From positions 806,001-870,000 of the forward strand of contig NZ_CP037745.1 of NCBI RefSeq assembly GCF_004345025.1: a stretch of DNA of 64,000 nucleotides. The letters run 5' to 3'. Shown piece after piece: positions 56,527 to 64,000 of this stretch; the first letter of the stretch is position 1, and each line of letters opens with the position of its first letter. Origin of the DNA: Rheinheimera sp. D18 (GTDB lineage: Bacteria > Pseudomonadota > Gammaproteobacteria > Enterobacterales > Alteromonadaceae). Under the pieces are notes generated by a model, which searched no databases, was not told the DNA's origin, and saw only the letters and a program-made list of their open reading frames with translations. Made by a program: the position numbers and the translations under genes.

Positions 56527-57102
56527 ATGAGCGAGCAAGAATTGGACTGGCAGATTGTCCAGCGCGTGCAGCAAGGCGATAAAGCTGCGTTTAATGTACT
56601 AGTAAAAAAATATCAGCACCGGATCGCGAACTTAATTTCGCGTTACGTCTCTAACCACGGAGACGTAGCAGATGTCGCTCAGGAAGCTTTTATTAAAGCG
56701 TACCGAGCTATGCCAGGTTTTCGCGGTGAAAGTGCATTTTATACTTGGCTGTATCGTATAGCGGTAAACAGTGCTAAGAATTATTTAGTTGCCAATGGCC
56801 GCAAGCCACCGGCAACAGATGTTGACGTAGAAGATGCCGAGTACTATGAAGGCAGCGATGCGTTAAAAGAACAAGGCTCACCAGAAAAGCTATTGTTGTC
56901 TGATGAGATACGTAATGTGGTGTTTGGCACCATTGAAAAATTACCAGACGAGCTACGCACAGCAATTACGTTGCGTGAACTTGAAGGGTTAAGTTACGAA
57001 GAGATCGCGGAAGTGATGGGGTGCCCAATAGGTACTGTTCGCAGTCGTATTTTCAGAGCGCGTGAAGCCATTGATTTGCAGCTTAAGCCGTTAATAAGCT
57101 AG
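56527..57102 (+). CDS. rpoE: RNA polymerase sigma factor RpoE
   Basis: A 191-residue ECF sigma factor (191 in E. coli) for envelope stress. Region 2 is 'NLISRYVSNHGDVADVAQEA' and 'FRGESAFYTWLYRIAVNSAK'; region 4 is 'LPDELRTAITLRELEGLSYE' and 'GCPIGTVRSRIFRAREAI'. AGGGGAAAGG precedes the ATG. It heads rpoE-rseA-rseB-rseC, whose products hold it at the membrane until misfolded outer-membrane proteins trigger release. Confidence 0.97.
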   Translation: MSEQELDWQIVQRVQQGDKAAFNVLVKKYQHRIANLISRYVSNHGDVADVAQEAFIKAYRAMPGFRGESAFYTWLYRIAVNSAKNYLVANGRKPPATDVDVEDAEYYEGSDALKEQGSPEKLLLSDEIRNVVFGTIEKLPDELRTAITLRELEGLSYEEIAEVMGCPIGTVRSRIFRAREAIDLQLKPLIS

Positions 57103-57141
57103 CAGTCAGAGCAAAAACCAGTAATTAGGACAGGAAACATT

Positions 57142-57762
57142 ATGTCGTCAGAAAATCAGGATTGGCTCTCTGCTGCCAGTGATAACAAGGCACTAACTAA
57201 GGTACAGCTTGATAGCTTGCTTGGTGATGCCCAGCTACAGCAAAAGTTACAGCGTTACCATCTGATAGGCTCGGCCATGCGTAGTGAAGTATCAAGTGCA
57301 CTACCTGCTAACTTTGCTGATAATTTTATGGCACAACTGGCTGATGAACCGGTATATCAATTACAGTCTGACCGTAACTTAATGCAGCGTATTAAGGCGT
57401 ATGTTGCTGTTGCAGCCAACGGCAGCTGGTTACAACCGGTGGCACAAGGCGGTATTGCCGCTGCAGTAGCGTTAATTGCCGTGTTTGGTGTTCAACAGTA
57501 TCAACAGGGTGAAGAATACTTAACGCCGCAACCATTATTGCAAACGCAACCTATTGCCGGTTTTGCTACGCCAGTGAGCTTAAGCCAAACCACAGTAACC
57601 GATCGTTTTGCTGCGCAGGAACAACAGGCTATGCTTGAGCAACAAAAGCGGCTACAGGCTATGTTAAATGCCCATCGCCAACAATTGCGAGTAATGGAGC
57701 AAACGCAGCAGGCGAAGCAAAGTGCGACACCTCACAATGGGTCTGAACAAAACGAGCAATAA
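57142..57762 (+). CDS. rseA: Anti-sigma-E factor RseA
   Basis: A 206-residue single-pass inner-membrane protein. The cytoplasmic N-terminal sigma-binding domain spans about residues 1-85 ('LDSLLGDAQLQQKLQRYHLI', 'GSAMRSE'). The membrane helix is about 100-118 ('VAQGGIAAAVALIAVFG'), and the periplasmic part is Gln-rich. It is cleaved by DegS/RseP on stress. Its stop overlaps the rseB start by one base. Confidence 0.93.
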   Translation: MSSENQDWLSAASDNKALTKVQLDSLLGDAQLQQKLQRYHLIGSAMRSEVSSALPANFADNFMAQLADEPVYQLQSDRNLMQRIKAYVAVAANGSWLQPVAQGGIAAAVALIAVFGVQQYQQGEEYLTPQPLLQTQPIAGFATPVSLSQTTVTDRFAAQEQQAMLEQQKRLQAMLNAHRQQLRVMEQTQQAKQSATPHNGSEQNEQ

Positions 57763-58691
57763 TGATGCGATTCTCTGGCGTATGTAGTGCCATAGTGTTG
57801 ATAGTAGTGTCAGGACTTGCCCAAGCTGAACAAGCAGGCTGGGCATTGTTCGATAAGGTTCAACACGCTGTTAAGCAATATAATTTTGATACCTCTTTTG
57901 TCGTGTTAAAAGGCGGTAAAGTAGATACTTATCGTTGGTTACATGGCCGCACTGAAAACCAAGAAATTGAACACCTTATTCCTTTAGATACCAGTGGCGT
58001 AGATATTTTACGCCGCGACGCTATTGTTTATTATTTATTAGCTGACCGGCCTGCTTTTGTTACGCAGAGCCATAGTATTCCAGAATTGCCCGCGTTATTT
58101 TTTGAATCTAAACAAGAAATTAGTAAATTATATAATGCTGTTGCAGGTAGCAGCTCGCTAATGTCAGGTCGCAGTGCTCAGCTACTTCGATTAACGGCAA
58201 AAAATGCTGGGCGCTATAACTACTGGTTATGGTTAGATGATGAATCCGGCTTTCCGCTTAGAATAGATACCTTATCTGATCAGCAAAATGCATTAGAGCG
58301 CTGGTTAGTTACTCATATGCAAATTAATCCAGAGATGCCTGACAGTTTACGCGCGTTAATGGAGGCCGAATTACCCGCAGCCACTTCAGTGACAAATAAG
58401 GCATTGGCAAATAATAATCAAAAATTAACGTGGCTACCGGAAGGCTATACCGAGGTGGCAGAGCCGGCCAGTATTCCGCAGTTAGAAAAAAGCTTACTTA
58501 GCTACTGGCTATTGAGTGACGGTTTGCATCAGGTGTCAGTATTTGTGCAAAACCCCCAACATTTGCCAACCCAAGCGTATCGAGACGGTGCCACCACTAT
58601 TTATGTGCAAACGGCAAACCAATTAGAGGTTACCGTTATTGGCCCAGTAAGTATTGATACCGCCCGTCAGCTGGCCGCGGCAGTGCGCTAA
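57762..58691 (+). CDS. rseB: Sigma-E regulatory protein RseB
   Basis: A 309-residue periplasmic protein with signal peptide ('MMRFSGVCSAIVLIVVSGLA', cleavage near AQA). It has the MucB/RseB pattern: 'YNFDTSFVVLKGGKVDTYRW', 'LHGRTENQEIEHLIPLDTSG', and a C-terminal domain with 'WLPEGYTEV'. RseB binds RseA and shields it from DegS, sensing LPS intermediates. Starts and ends are coupled by TAATG to rseA and rseC. Confidence 0.93.
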   Translation: MMRFSGVCSAIVLIVVSGLAQAEQAGWALFDKVQHAVKQYNFDTSFVVLKGGKVDTYRWLHGRTENQEIEHLIPLDTSGVDILRRDAIVYYLLADRPAFVTQSHSIPELPALFFESKQEISKLYNAVAGSSSLMSGRSAQLLRLTAKNAGRYNYWLWLDDESGFPLRIDTLSDQQNALERWLVTHMQINPEMPDSLRALMEAELPAATSVTNKALANNNQKLTWLPEGYTEVAEPASIPQLEKSLLSYWLLSDGLHQVSVFVQNPQHLPTQAYRDGATTIYVQTANQLEVTVIGPVSIDTARQLAAAVR

Positions 58692-59146
58692 TGGTAGAAG
58701 AAATTGCCACAGTGGTATCAACAGAATATAACGGTATTTGGTTAACCACTACGCCCGTATCCAGCTGCAATGCTTGTAACGTTAGCGATGATTGCGGTAC
58801 GGGCATAGTTGCGAAAACCCTTACGCCAAAAAACATCCATTTTTTTGTGCCAAGTGAGCTTAAATTACTACCTGGCGAGCAAGTGAAAATTGGCTTGCAA
58901 GAAGACAGCCTAGTGATGGCCGCGTTAATGGTGTACTTACTGCCATTAATATTGATGATGGTGTTGGCCTTATTAGCTAACGCTGCTGGGTTTAGTGAAG
59001 GTTGGATAATGTTGGCTGCAGCGTTAGGGGCAACCATTGGCTTTATGTTGGCGCGCTATTATGGCGTTAAGCAAGAAAAAACCACCAAAATTCATATTCT
59101 TGAAATTTTGCCTTCGTTAGGTATTAAACCTTACGCGTTAAAATAG
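58691..59146 (+). CDS. rseC: SoxR-reducing / sigma-E system protein RseC
   Basis: A 151-residue inner-membrane protein with an N-terminal Cys-rich segment ('SSCNACNVSDDCGTG') and two membrane helices (about 76-95 and 100-120). These are the features of RseC, which in E. coli is part of the Rsx/RseC complex that keeps SoxR reduced. TAATG overlap with rseB. It ends 172 nt before lepA. Confidence 0.9.
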   Translation: MVEEIATVVSTEYNGIWLTTTPVSSCNACNVSDDCGTGIVAKTLTPKNIHFFVPSELKLLPGEQVKIGLQEDSLVMAALMVYLLPLILMMVLALLANAAGFSEGWIMLAAALGATIGFMLARYYGVKQEKTTKIHILEILPSLGIKPYALK

Positions 59147-59318
59147 CGCTGCCATAGCGTAAGCTTAACATTGGCCGTTAATAACACATAGCCAGCTGGC
59201 AACGGATAGAGTACAATTCGCACTAATTTATCGAAATAACCCGCGTTAATGCAGGAGGTTGTAACTTGCTATAGCAAAGTTTGCGGCCTTGCATGACGCT
59301 TACTGTTTTGCGGACAAA

Positions 59319-61118
59319 ATGCCTAAACTTAATCACATCAGAAATTTTTCTATCATCGCCCATATAGACCACGGTAAATCGACGTTATCTGATCGGCTAA
59401 TTCAATATTGTGGCGGTTTGTCTGACCGCGAAATGCAGCAACAAGTGCTGGATTCTATGGATCTTGAGCGCGAGCGCGGCATTACGATTAAAGCACAAAG
59501 TGTAACCTTAAATTACACTGCCGATGATGGCGAAACCTATCAGTTAAATTTCATCGATACACCTGGCCACGTTGACTTTACCTATGAAGTTAGCCGCTCG
59601 TTGGCGGCTTGTGAAGGGGCATTATTGGTCGTTGATGCTGGGCAGGGCGTTGAAGCGCAAACGGTAGCAAACTGTTACACCGCACTAGAAATGAATTTAG
59701 AAGTACTGCCAGTACTAAACAAAATTGACTTACCTCAGGCCGATCCCGACCGCGTAGCACAAGAAATTGAAGACATTATAGGTATTGAAGCCATAGGTGC
59801 GGTGCAGTGTTCTGCTAAAACTGGCTTAGGCATTAAAGATGTGCTTGAAACCATAGTTAAGAAAATACCACCTCCAGAAGGTGAGCCTGATCAGCCTACA
59901 CAGGCGTTGATCATTGACTCATGGTTTGATGCCTACCAAGGCGTTGTGTCGCTGGTAAGAGTAAAACACGGTTCGATTAAGGCAAAAGACAAAATTAAAG
60001 TTATGTCGACAGGCCTATCTTACGAAGTAGATAAAATTGGTACCTTTAGCCCTAAAGCGACCAATACTGGCGAATTGAAAACCGGTGAAGTAGGCTTTAT
60101 TATCGCTGGCATCAAAGAAGTTAAAGGTGCACCGGTTGGTGATACGTTAACACTGGCAAAAAACAGCGCACAAACGCCACTACCTGGTTTTAAACGCATA
60201 AAGCCGCAGGTATATGCTGGTGTGTTTCCGGTATCAAGCGATGATTACGAAGACTTCCGTGACGCCTTATCAAAATTAAGCCTAAACGACTCGTCATTAT
60301 TTTATGAACCAGAAAGTTCTGGCGCGCTAGGCTTTGGCTTCCGTATTGGTTTCCTTGGCATGTTGCACATGGAAATTATTCAGGAACGCTTAGAGCGCGA
60401 GTACGATCTTGACCTTATTACCACCGCCCCGACCGTAGTGTATGAAGTGCTGAAAAAAGACGGCACAGTAGTAATGGTTGATAACCCAAGTGCGTTGCCT
60501 GCGGTAAATGATATTGAAGAAATACGCGAACCTATAGTGGAAGCGCATATTTTAGTGCCACAAGAATACTTAGGTAGTGTTATTACACTGTGTATAGAAA
60601 AGCGTGGCGTGCAAACCAATATGTTGTATCACGGCCGTCAAGTTGCCATAACTTATGAGCTGCCAATGGCAGAAGTGGTAATGGACTTCTTTGACCGTTT
60701 AAAGTCGACCAGCCGTGGTTATGCATCTTTAGATTATGCGTTTAAGCGTTTTCAAGTATCCAATATGCAGCGGGTAGATATTTTAATTAATGGTGAACGG
60801 GTTGATGCTTTAGCTATTATCAGTCATATCGATTTTGCTCAAGGCCGTGGTCGTTTGTTGGCAGAGAAATTAAGAGAGCTTATTCCTCGCCAGATGTTTG
60901 ATATCGCCATTCAAGCGGCTATTGGTAATCACGTTATTGCTCGTACCACCATTAAGCAAATGCGTAAAAACGTACTAGCAAAATGTTACGGTGGCGATAT
61001 AAGCCGTAAGAAAAAGCTGCTGCAAAAGCAGAAAGACGGTAAAAAACGCATGAAGCAAGTGGGTAACGTAGAAGTACCACAAGAAGCCTTCTTGGCCATT
61101 TTGAAAGTTGGTAGTTAA
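59319..61118 (+). CDS. lepA: Elongation factor 4 (LepA)
   Basis: A 599-residue translational GTPase (599 in E. coli). G1 is 'AHIDHGKST' (residues 14-22), G3 'DTPGHVDF' and G4 'NKIDLP'. The EF-G-like domains and the unique LepA C-terminal domain ('[20 protein letters not shown]', '[20 protein letters not shown]') are complete. The start at 59319 matches the family ('[15 protein letters not shown]'); an in-frame TTG 10 codons upstream is rejected. It is followed 13 nt later by lepB. No clear ribosome site directly precedes the ATG. Confidence 0.96.
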   Translation: MPKLNHIRNFSIIAHIDHGKSTLSDRLIQYCGGLSDREMQQQVLDSMDLERERGITIKAQSVTLNYTADDGETYQLNFIDTPGHVDFTYEVSRSLAACEGALLVVDAGQGVEAQTVANCYTALEMNLEVLPVLNKIDLPQADPDRVAQEIEDIIGIEAIGAVQCSAKTGLGIKDVLETIVKKIPPPEGEPDQPTQALIIDSWFDAYQGVVSLVRVKHGSIKAKDKIKVMSTGLSYEVDKIGTFSPKATNTGELKTGEVGFIIAGIKEVKGAPVGDTLTLAKNSAQTPLPGFKRIKPQVYAGVFPVSSDDYEDFRDALSKLSLNDSSLFYEPESSGALGFGFRIGFLGMLHMEIIQERLEREYDLDLITTAPTVVYEVLKKDGTVVMVDNPSALPAVNDIEEIREPIVEAHILVPQEYLGSVITLCIEKRGVQTNMLYHGRQVAITYELPMAEVVMDFFDRLKSTSRGYASLDYAFKRFQVSNMQRVDILINGERVDALAIISHIDFAQGRGRLLAEKLRELIPRQMFDIAIQAAIGNHVIARTTIKQMRKNVLAKCYGGDISRKKKLLQKQKDGKKRMKQVGNVEVPQEAFLAILKVGS

Positions 61119-61131
61119 TTAAGGGTTATAC

Positions 61132-62052
61132 ATGGCAGGTTACTTTGCAATTGCACTGGTATTGGCAACATTGGTTAGTGGTTTAATTTGGTTGCTTGAT
61201 ATTTATGTATTGGCGCCAAAACGACAGCAGAAACTTACCGCAGTGCAATCTGCCAGTAACGACGTGCCAACCGCACTGAGTGACGAGTTGCTAAAAGAAC
61301 CGCAGTGGGTCGAAACCGCTAAGTCGATATTTCCGGTAATAGCGTTAATTACTATTTTCCGCTCGTTTATGTATGAACCGTTTCAAATTCCATCAGGTTC
61401 AATGATGCCAACTTTGTTAGTAGGCGATTTTATTTTAGTTGAAAAGTTCTCATACGACGTAAAAGACCCGGTGTGGCGTAAAACGCTTTATAGTAATGCT
61501 AAGCCGCAACGTGGTGATGTTGCCGTGTTTAAATACCCGAAACAGCCTACGATAGACTATATTAAACGAGTCATCGGTTTGCCTGGCGACCGCGTTATTT
61601 ATCGAAATAAGCAGTTATTTATTCAACCAGCGTGTACTCAAGAGCTTAAAGCCGACTGTCCTGCATTGGAAAGCATAGCGCTTAGCTTGAAAAACGAAGG
61701 CGAGTTTTACCAGCAACAATACCCGCAACGCCGTTACACCGAACAGCTTGGTACCGTAGCACACGATATATTGCAAACACCGGCGCGTCGCGAGTATACC
61801 GAGTTATTTTATAAACAAAACGGCACAGCGATTGACGAGTTTGTCGTACCCGATGGCCATTATTTCGTCTTAGGTGATAACCGTGACAATAGCGGTGATG
61901 GCAGGTTTTGGGGTTTTGTGCCAGAAGACAATATGGTGGGTAAGGCGGTATTTATTTGGATGAGCTTCGAATTTAATACTGATGAAAATAGCTGGATCCC
62001 AGGCTGGATACCTACAGGCGTGCGGTTTGACCGGCTTGGCAGTATTCACTAA
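61132..62052 (+). CDS. lepB: Signal peptidase I
   Basis: A 306-residue inner-membrane serine-lysine peptidase that removes signal peptides from exported proteins. Two N-terminal membrane segments (about 1-22 and 63-80) anchor it. The catalytic Ser is S90 in 'IPSGSMMPTL' and the Lys is K145 in 'YIKRVIGLPGD', the E. coli numbering. Box E 'GDNRDNSGDGRFWG' is intact. It sits between lepA and rnc as usual. Confidence 0.95.
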   Translation: MAGYFAIALVLATLVSGLIWLLDIYVLAPKRQQKLTAVQSASNDVPTALSDELLKEPQWVETAKSIFPVIALITIFRSFMYEPFQIPSGSMMPTLLVGDFILVEKFSYDVKDPVWRKTLYSNAKPQRGDVAVFKYPKQPTIDYIKRVIGLPGDRVIYRNKQLFIQPACTQELKADCPALESIALSLKNEGEFYQQQYPQRRYTEQLGTVAHDILQTPARREYTELFYKQNGTAIDEFVVPDGHYFVLGDNRDNSGDGRFWGFVPEDNMVGKAVFIWMSFEFNTDENSWIPGWIPTGVRFDRLGSIH

Positions 62053-62081
62053 GCGCCAGCGCACCCGTTTAAGAGACAAAC

Positions 62082-62756
62082 ATGCAAAAATCGTTAAATC
62101 CACTGATAGCCCGTTTAGGCTATCAGTTTCAACAGCCCGACCTATTAGAGCAAGCACTTACTCACCGCAGTTGTAAAGGCCAGCACAATGAACGGCTAGA
62201 ATACCTTGGCGACGCGGTGCTAAGCTTAGTGATTGCTGAAACCCTTTATACTCATTTTCCTAAAGCGCGTGAAGGTGACTTAACTCGCATGCGTGCGGCG
62301 TTGGTAAAGGGGGTTACCTTGGCCGAAATTGCCCAAGAATTACGTTTATCTGAGTACTTACGTTTAGGCCCTGGCGAGTTAAAAAGTGGCGGTTTTCGGC
62401 GCGAGTCTATTTTAGCTGACGCAGTCGAGGCCATTTTAGGTGCTATTTATTTAGACTCTGGCATGGACGCGTGCAAAGAGCGTATTTTGTTTTGGTTCGG
62501 CTCACGGTTAGAGGTTATAACGCCAGGCGAGCAAAAAGATTCTAAAACATTGCTACAAGAATATTTGCAAGGGCTGCGCTTAGCGCTGCCAGTGTATGAT
62601 GTAATTGCCACTTTAGGTGAAGCGCATCAGCAAACGTTTACCGTACGCTGCACTATTGCAGGTATGGCACCTTTTACCGCTACCGGCAGTTCACGCCGCA
62701 AGGCAGAGCAGGACGCCGCTCATATGGCGCTGGAAAAAATTAAGCATGACAGATAG
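62082..62756 (+). CDS. rnc: Ribonuclease III
   Basis: A 224-residue dsRNA endonuclease (226 in E. coli) processing rRNA precursors. The signature '[11 protein letters not shown]' (residues 37-47) holds acidic metal ligands including D44, and the partner acidic '[14 protein letters not shown]' follows. The C-terminal dsRNA-binding domain ends '[13 protein letters not shown]'. Its end overlaps the era start by 11 nt, the known translational coupling of rnc and era. Confidence 0.96.
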   Translation: MQKSLNPLIARLGYQFQQPDLLEQALTHRSCKGQHNERLEYLGDAVLSLVIAETLYTHFPKAREGDLTRMRAALVKGVTLAEIAQELRLSEYLRLGPGELKSGGFRRESILADAVEAILGAIYLDSGMDACKERILFWFGSRLEVITPGEQKDSKTLLQEYLQGLRLALPVYDVIATLGEAHQQTFTVRCTIAGMAPFTATGSSRRKAEQDAAHMALEKIKHDR

Positions 62757-63654
62757 CACCGTAACGCCAACTTATGCCGCATTAGTTGCTATTGTAGGCC
62801 GACCTAATGTGGGTAAATCTACATTGCTAAATAAGCTGGTTGGCCAGAAGGTAAGTATTACCTCAAAGAAGCCGCAAACTACAAGACATCGTATTGTTGG
62901 CATAGACACGCGTGATAATTACCAAACAGTATATGTGGATACGCCTGGCTTACATAGCGAAGAAAAGCGCGCCATTAATCGGGTAATGAACCGAGCTGCG
63001 GCCAGTTCAATTCTGGATGTAGAATTTGTGCTGTTTGTCGTTGAAGGCACGCGTTGGACTGACGATGATCAAATGGTACTTAATCGGCTAATTGCATCAA
63101 ACAAGCCAGTAATACTGGTGGTGAATAAAGTAGATTTGTATCGTGATAAAGACACCTTACTACCGCATTTACAATGGTTAGGCGCACAGCTTAACTTTAT
63201 TGATGTCGTGCCGTTGTCGGCTGAAACTGGCGACAACGTTGAAGCATTACGTACCGCAGTGCAAGGGCATTTACCGCCGTGCGAATTCTTTTTCCCTGAA
63301 GATTACGTTACCGACCGATCAATGCGGTTTATGGCCGCTGAAATTGTCCGTGAAAAACTTATGCGCTTTTTAGGCGAAGAATTACCTTACTCAGTAACCG
63401 TAGAAATTGAACGCTTTAAGTGGGAAGAGAAACACTATCATATCGCCGCATTAGTGTTAGTTGAGCGCGAAGGCCAAAAACGTATGGTTATCGGCAATAA
63501 AGGTGAGCGCATAAAAACGATTGCTACTGAAGCCAGAATAGATATGGCATCAATGTTAGAACAGCCGGTGTTTTTACAAGTTTGGGTAAAAGTAAAATCA
63601 GGTTGGGCTGACGATGAGCGCGCATTGCGTAGCTTAGGTTACGGCGAAGATTAA
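62746..63654 (+). CDS. era: GTPase Era
   Basis: A 302-residue essential GTPase (301 in E. coli) that binds 16S rRNA in 30S maturation. G1 is 'GRPNVGKST' (residues 18-26), G3 'DTPGLH', G4 'NKVDLY'. The C-terminal KH domain is '[20 protein letters not shown]'. The start inside rnc (62746) gives the family N-terminus; a longer frame to 62617 is an artefact of the overlap. It ends 6 nt before recO. Confidence 0.96.
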   Translation: MTDSTVTPTYAALVAIVGRPNVGKSTLLNKLVGQKVSITSKKPQTTRHRIVGIDTRDNYQTVYVDTPGLHSEEKRAINRVMNRAAASSILDVEFVLFVVEGTRWTDDDQMVLNRLIASNKPVILVVNKVDLYRDKDTLLPHLQWLGAQLNFIDVVPLSAETGDNVEALRTAVQGHLPPCEFFFPEDYVTDRSMRFMAAEIVREKLMRFLGEELPYSVTVEIERFKWEEKHYHIAALVLVEREGQKRMVIGNKGERIKTIATEARIDMASMLEQPVFLQVWVKVKSGWADDERALRSLGYGED

Positions 63655-63660
63655 CCAAGT

Positions 63661-64000
63661 ATGCAGCCTGAGCTTTGGCCTGCCTACATTCTGCATAGCC
63701 GCCCGCTTGGTGAAAGTAAGCTAATACTTCAACTATTACTGCCTGAACAAGGGCGTTTATCCGCGGTAGTGCGAAAGAAGCAGGGCAAGCAGCGCTTGGC
63801 CTTGCAACCCTTTCAAGAGTTTATGTTGCAGCTGGTAGGCCGTAGTGAGCTTAAAACCGTATCAACTATTGATGAAGCAGCACCGGCACTGGTTTTAACC
63901 GGTAAGGTGCTATACAGCGGTTTGTATTTAAATGAATTAGTTTGTCGGTTATGGCCCGATAATTTGGCTGCAGAGCAGCTATTTTACCTGTACCAGCAAT
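63661..64000 (+). CDS. recO: DNA repair protein RecO (3' end outside window)
   Basis: The first 113 codons of a RecO homologue, running off the right edge. 'AYILHSRPLGESKLILQLL' and 'LSAVVRKKQGKQRLALQPFQ' form the N-terminal OB fold, and 'LYSGLYLNELVCRLWP' begins the helical domain. RecO loads RecA on SSB-coated DNA with RecR, the same pathway as RecJ at 21.6-23.4 kb. The order lepA-lepB-rnc-era-recO is conserved in gammaproteobacteria. Start 6 nt after era. Confidence 0.92.
   Translation, partial: MQPELWPAYILHSRPLGESKLILQLLLPEQGRLSAVVRKKQGKQRLALQPFQEFMLQLVGRSELKTVSTIDEAAPALVLTGKVLYSGLYLNELVCRLWPDNLAAEQLFYLYQQ

Overview
The window reads as a chromosomal segment of an aquatic gammaproteobacterium. 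Gene order (fldB-xerD-dsbC-recJ-prfB-lysS; ygfZ/sdhE-ygfX/nadB/rpoE-rseABC-lepA-lepB-rnc-era-recO; thrLABC) follows the Enterobacterales/Alteromonadales core. Protein style (IclR, BdlA-like and M14 types, DUF3545, DUF5924) suggests the Rheinheimera/Arsukibacterium/Alishewanella group; that genus-level placement is inference only. Coding density is high. No tRNA, rRNA, CRISPR array or prophage structure was seen.

Layout. 1-1850: a receiver-domain protein (5' truncated), a CheC-like phosphatase and a PAS-GGDEF diguanylate cyclase, tightly overlapped. 1893-6846: the threonine operon with a classical leader-peptide attenuator (thrL, thrA, thrB, thrC), followed with a 1-nt overlap by ung. 7544-10429: a DUF3545 gene, pgi and talB on the minus strand. 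10636-14424: a receiver-TPR protein, yaaA and gsk. 14429-18525 (minus): a glutamate synthase-like FMN protein, an S66 LD-carboxypeptidase-type lipoprotein and srmB. 18599-26111: trmN6, fldB (minus), xerD, dsbC, recJ, prfB (with its programmed +1 frameshift, so the gene is split across two frames) and lysS. 26372-32811: a yqjD/yqjE/yqjK-like envelope cluster, a DUF924 protein, a large M14 peptidase, a DUF6172-type protein and an RhlE-type helicase.

32859-43130 is the accessory part. A 1981-bp IS21-family element (istA/istB) sits inside a cation-diffusion-facilitator gene; removing the element plus one 3-bp flank copy restores a 307-codon reading frame. Next come a PadR regulator with a palindromic operator and a HAAS-domain membrane protein. 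From about 37.2 to 43.1 kb there is a patchwork of gene remnants and orphans: a HigA-type antitoxin scrap, a truncated IclR regulator, a TetR regulator, an extra endonuclease III-like protein, a PAS-PAS-MCP receptor, two antitoxin-like proteins with MbcA/ParS-type toxin-binding domains but no toxin, and a small ORF with an in-frame stop. It looks like a decayed island or insertion hotspot.

43139-64000 returns to core genes: a DUF5924/DUF2914 protein, propionyl-CoA synthetase, arfB, dbpA, an M20 amidohydrolase, an M23 peptidase overlapping a bactofilin gene by 97 nt, slyD, ygfZ, sdhE/ygfX, nadB, the sigma-E operon, lepA-lepB-rnc-era, and the start of recO at the right edge. No wholly new system stands out. 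The most informative features are the thr attenuator, the prfB frameshift, the IS21 disruption, the dual-coded M23/bactofilin junction and the orphan-antitoxin island.
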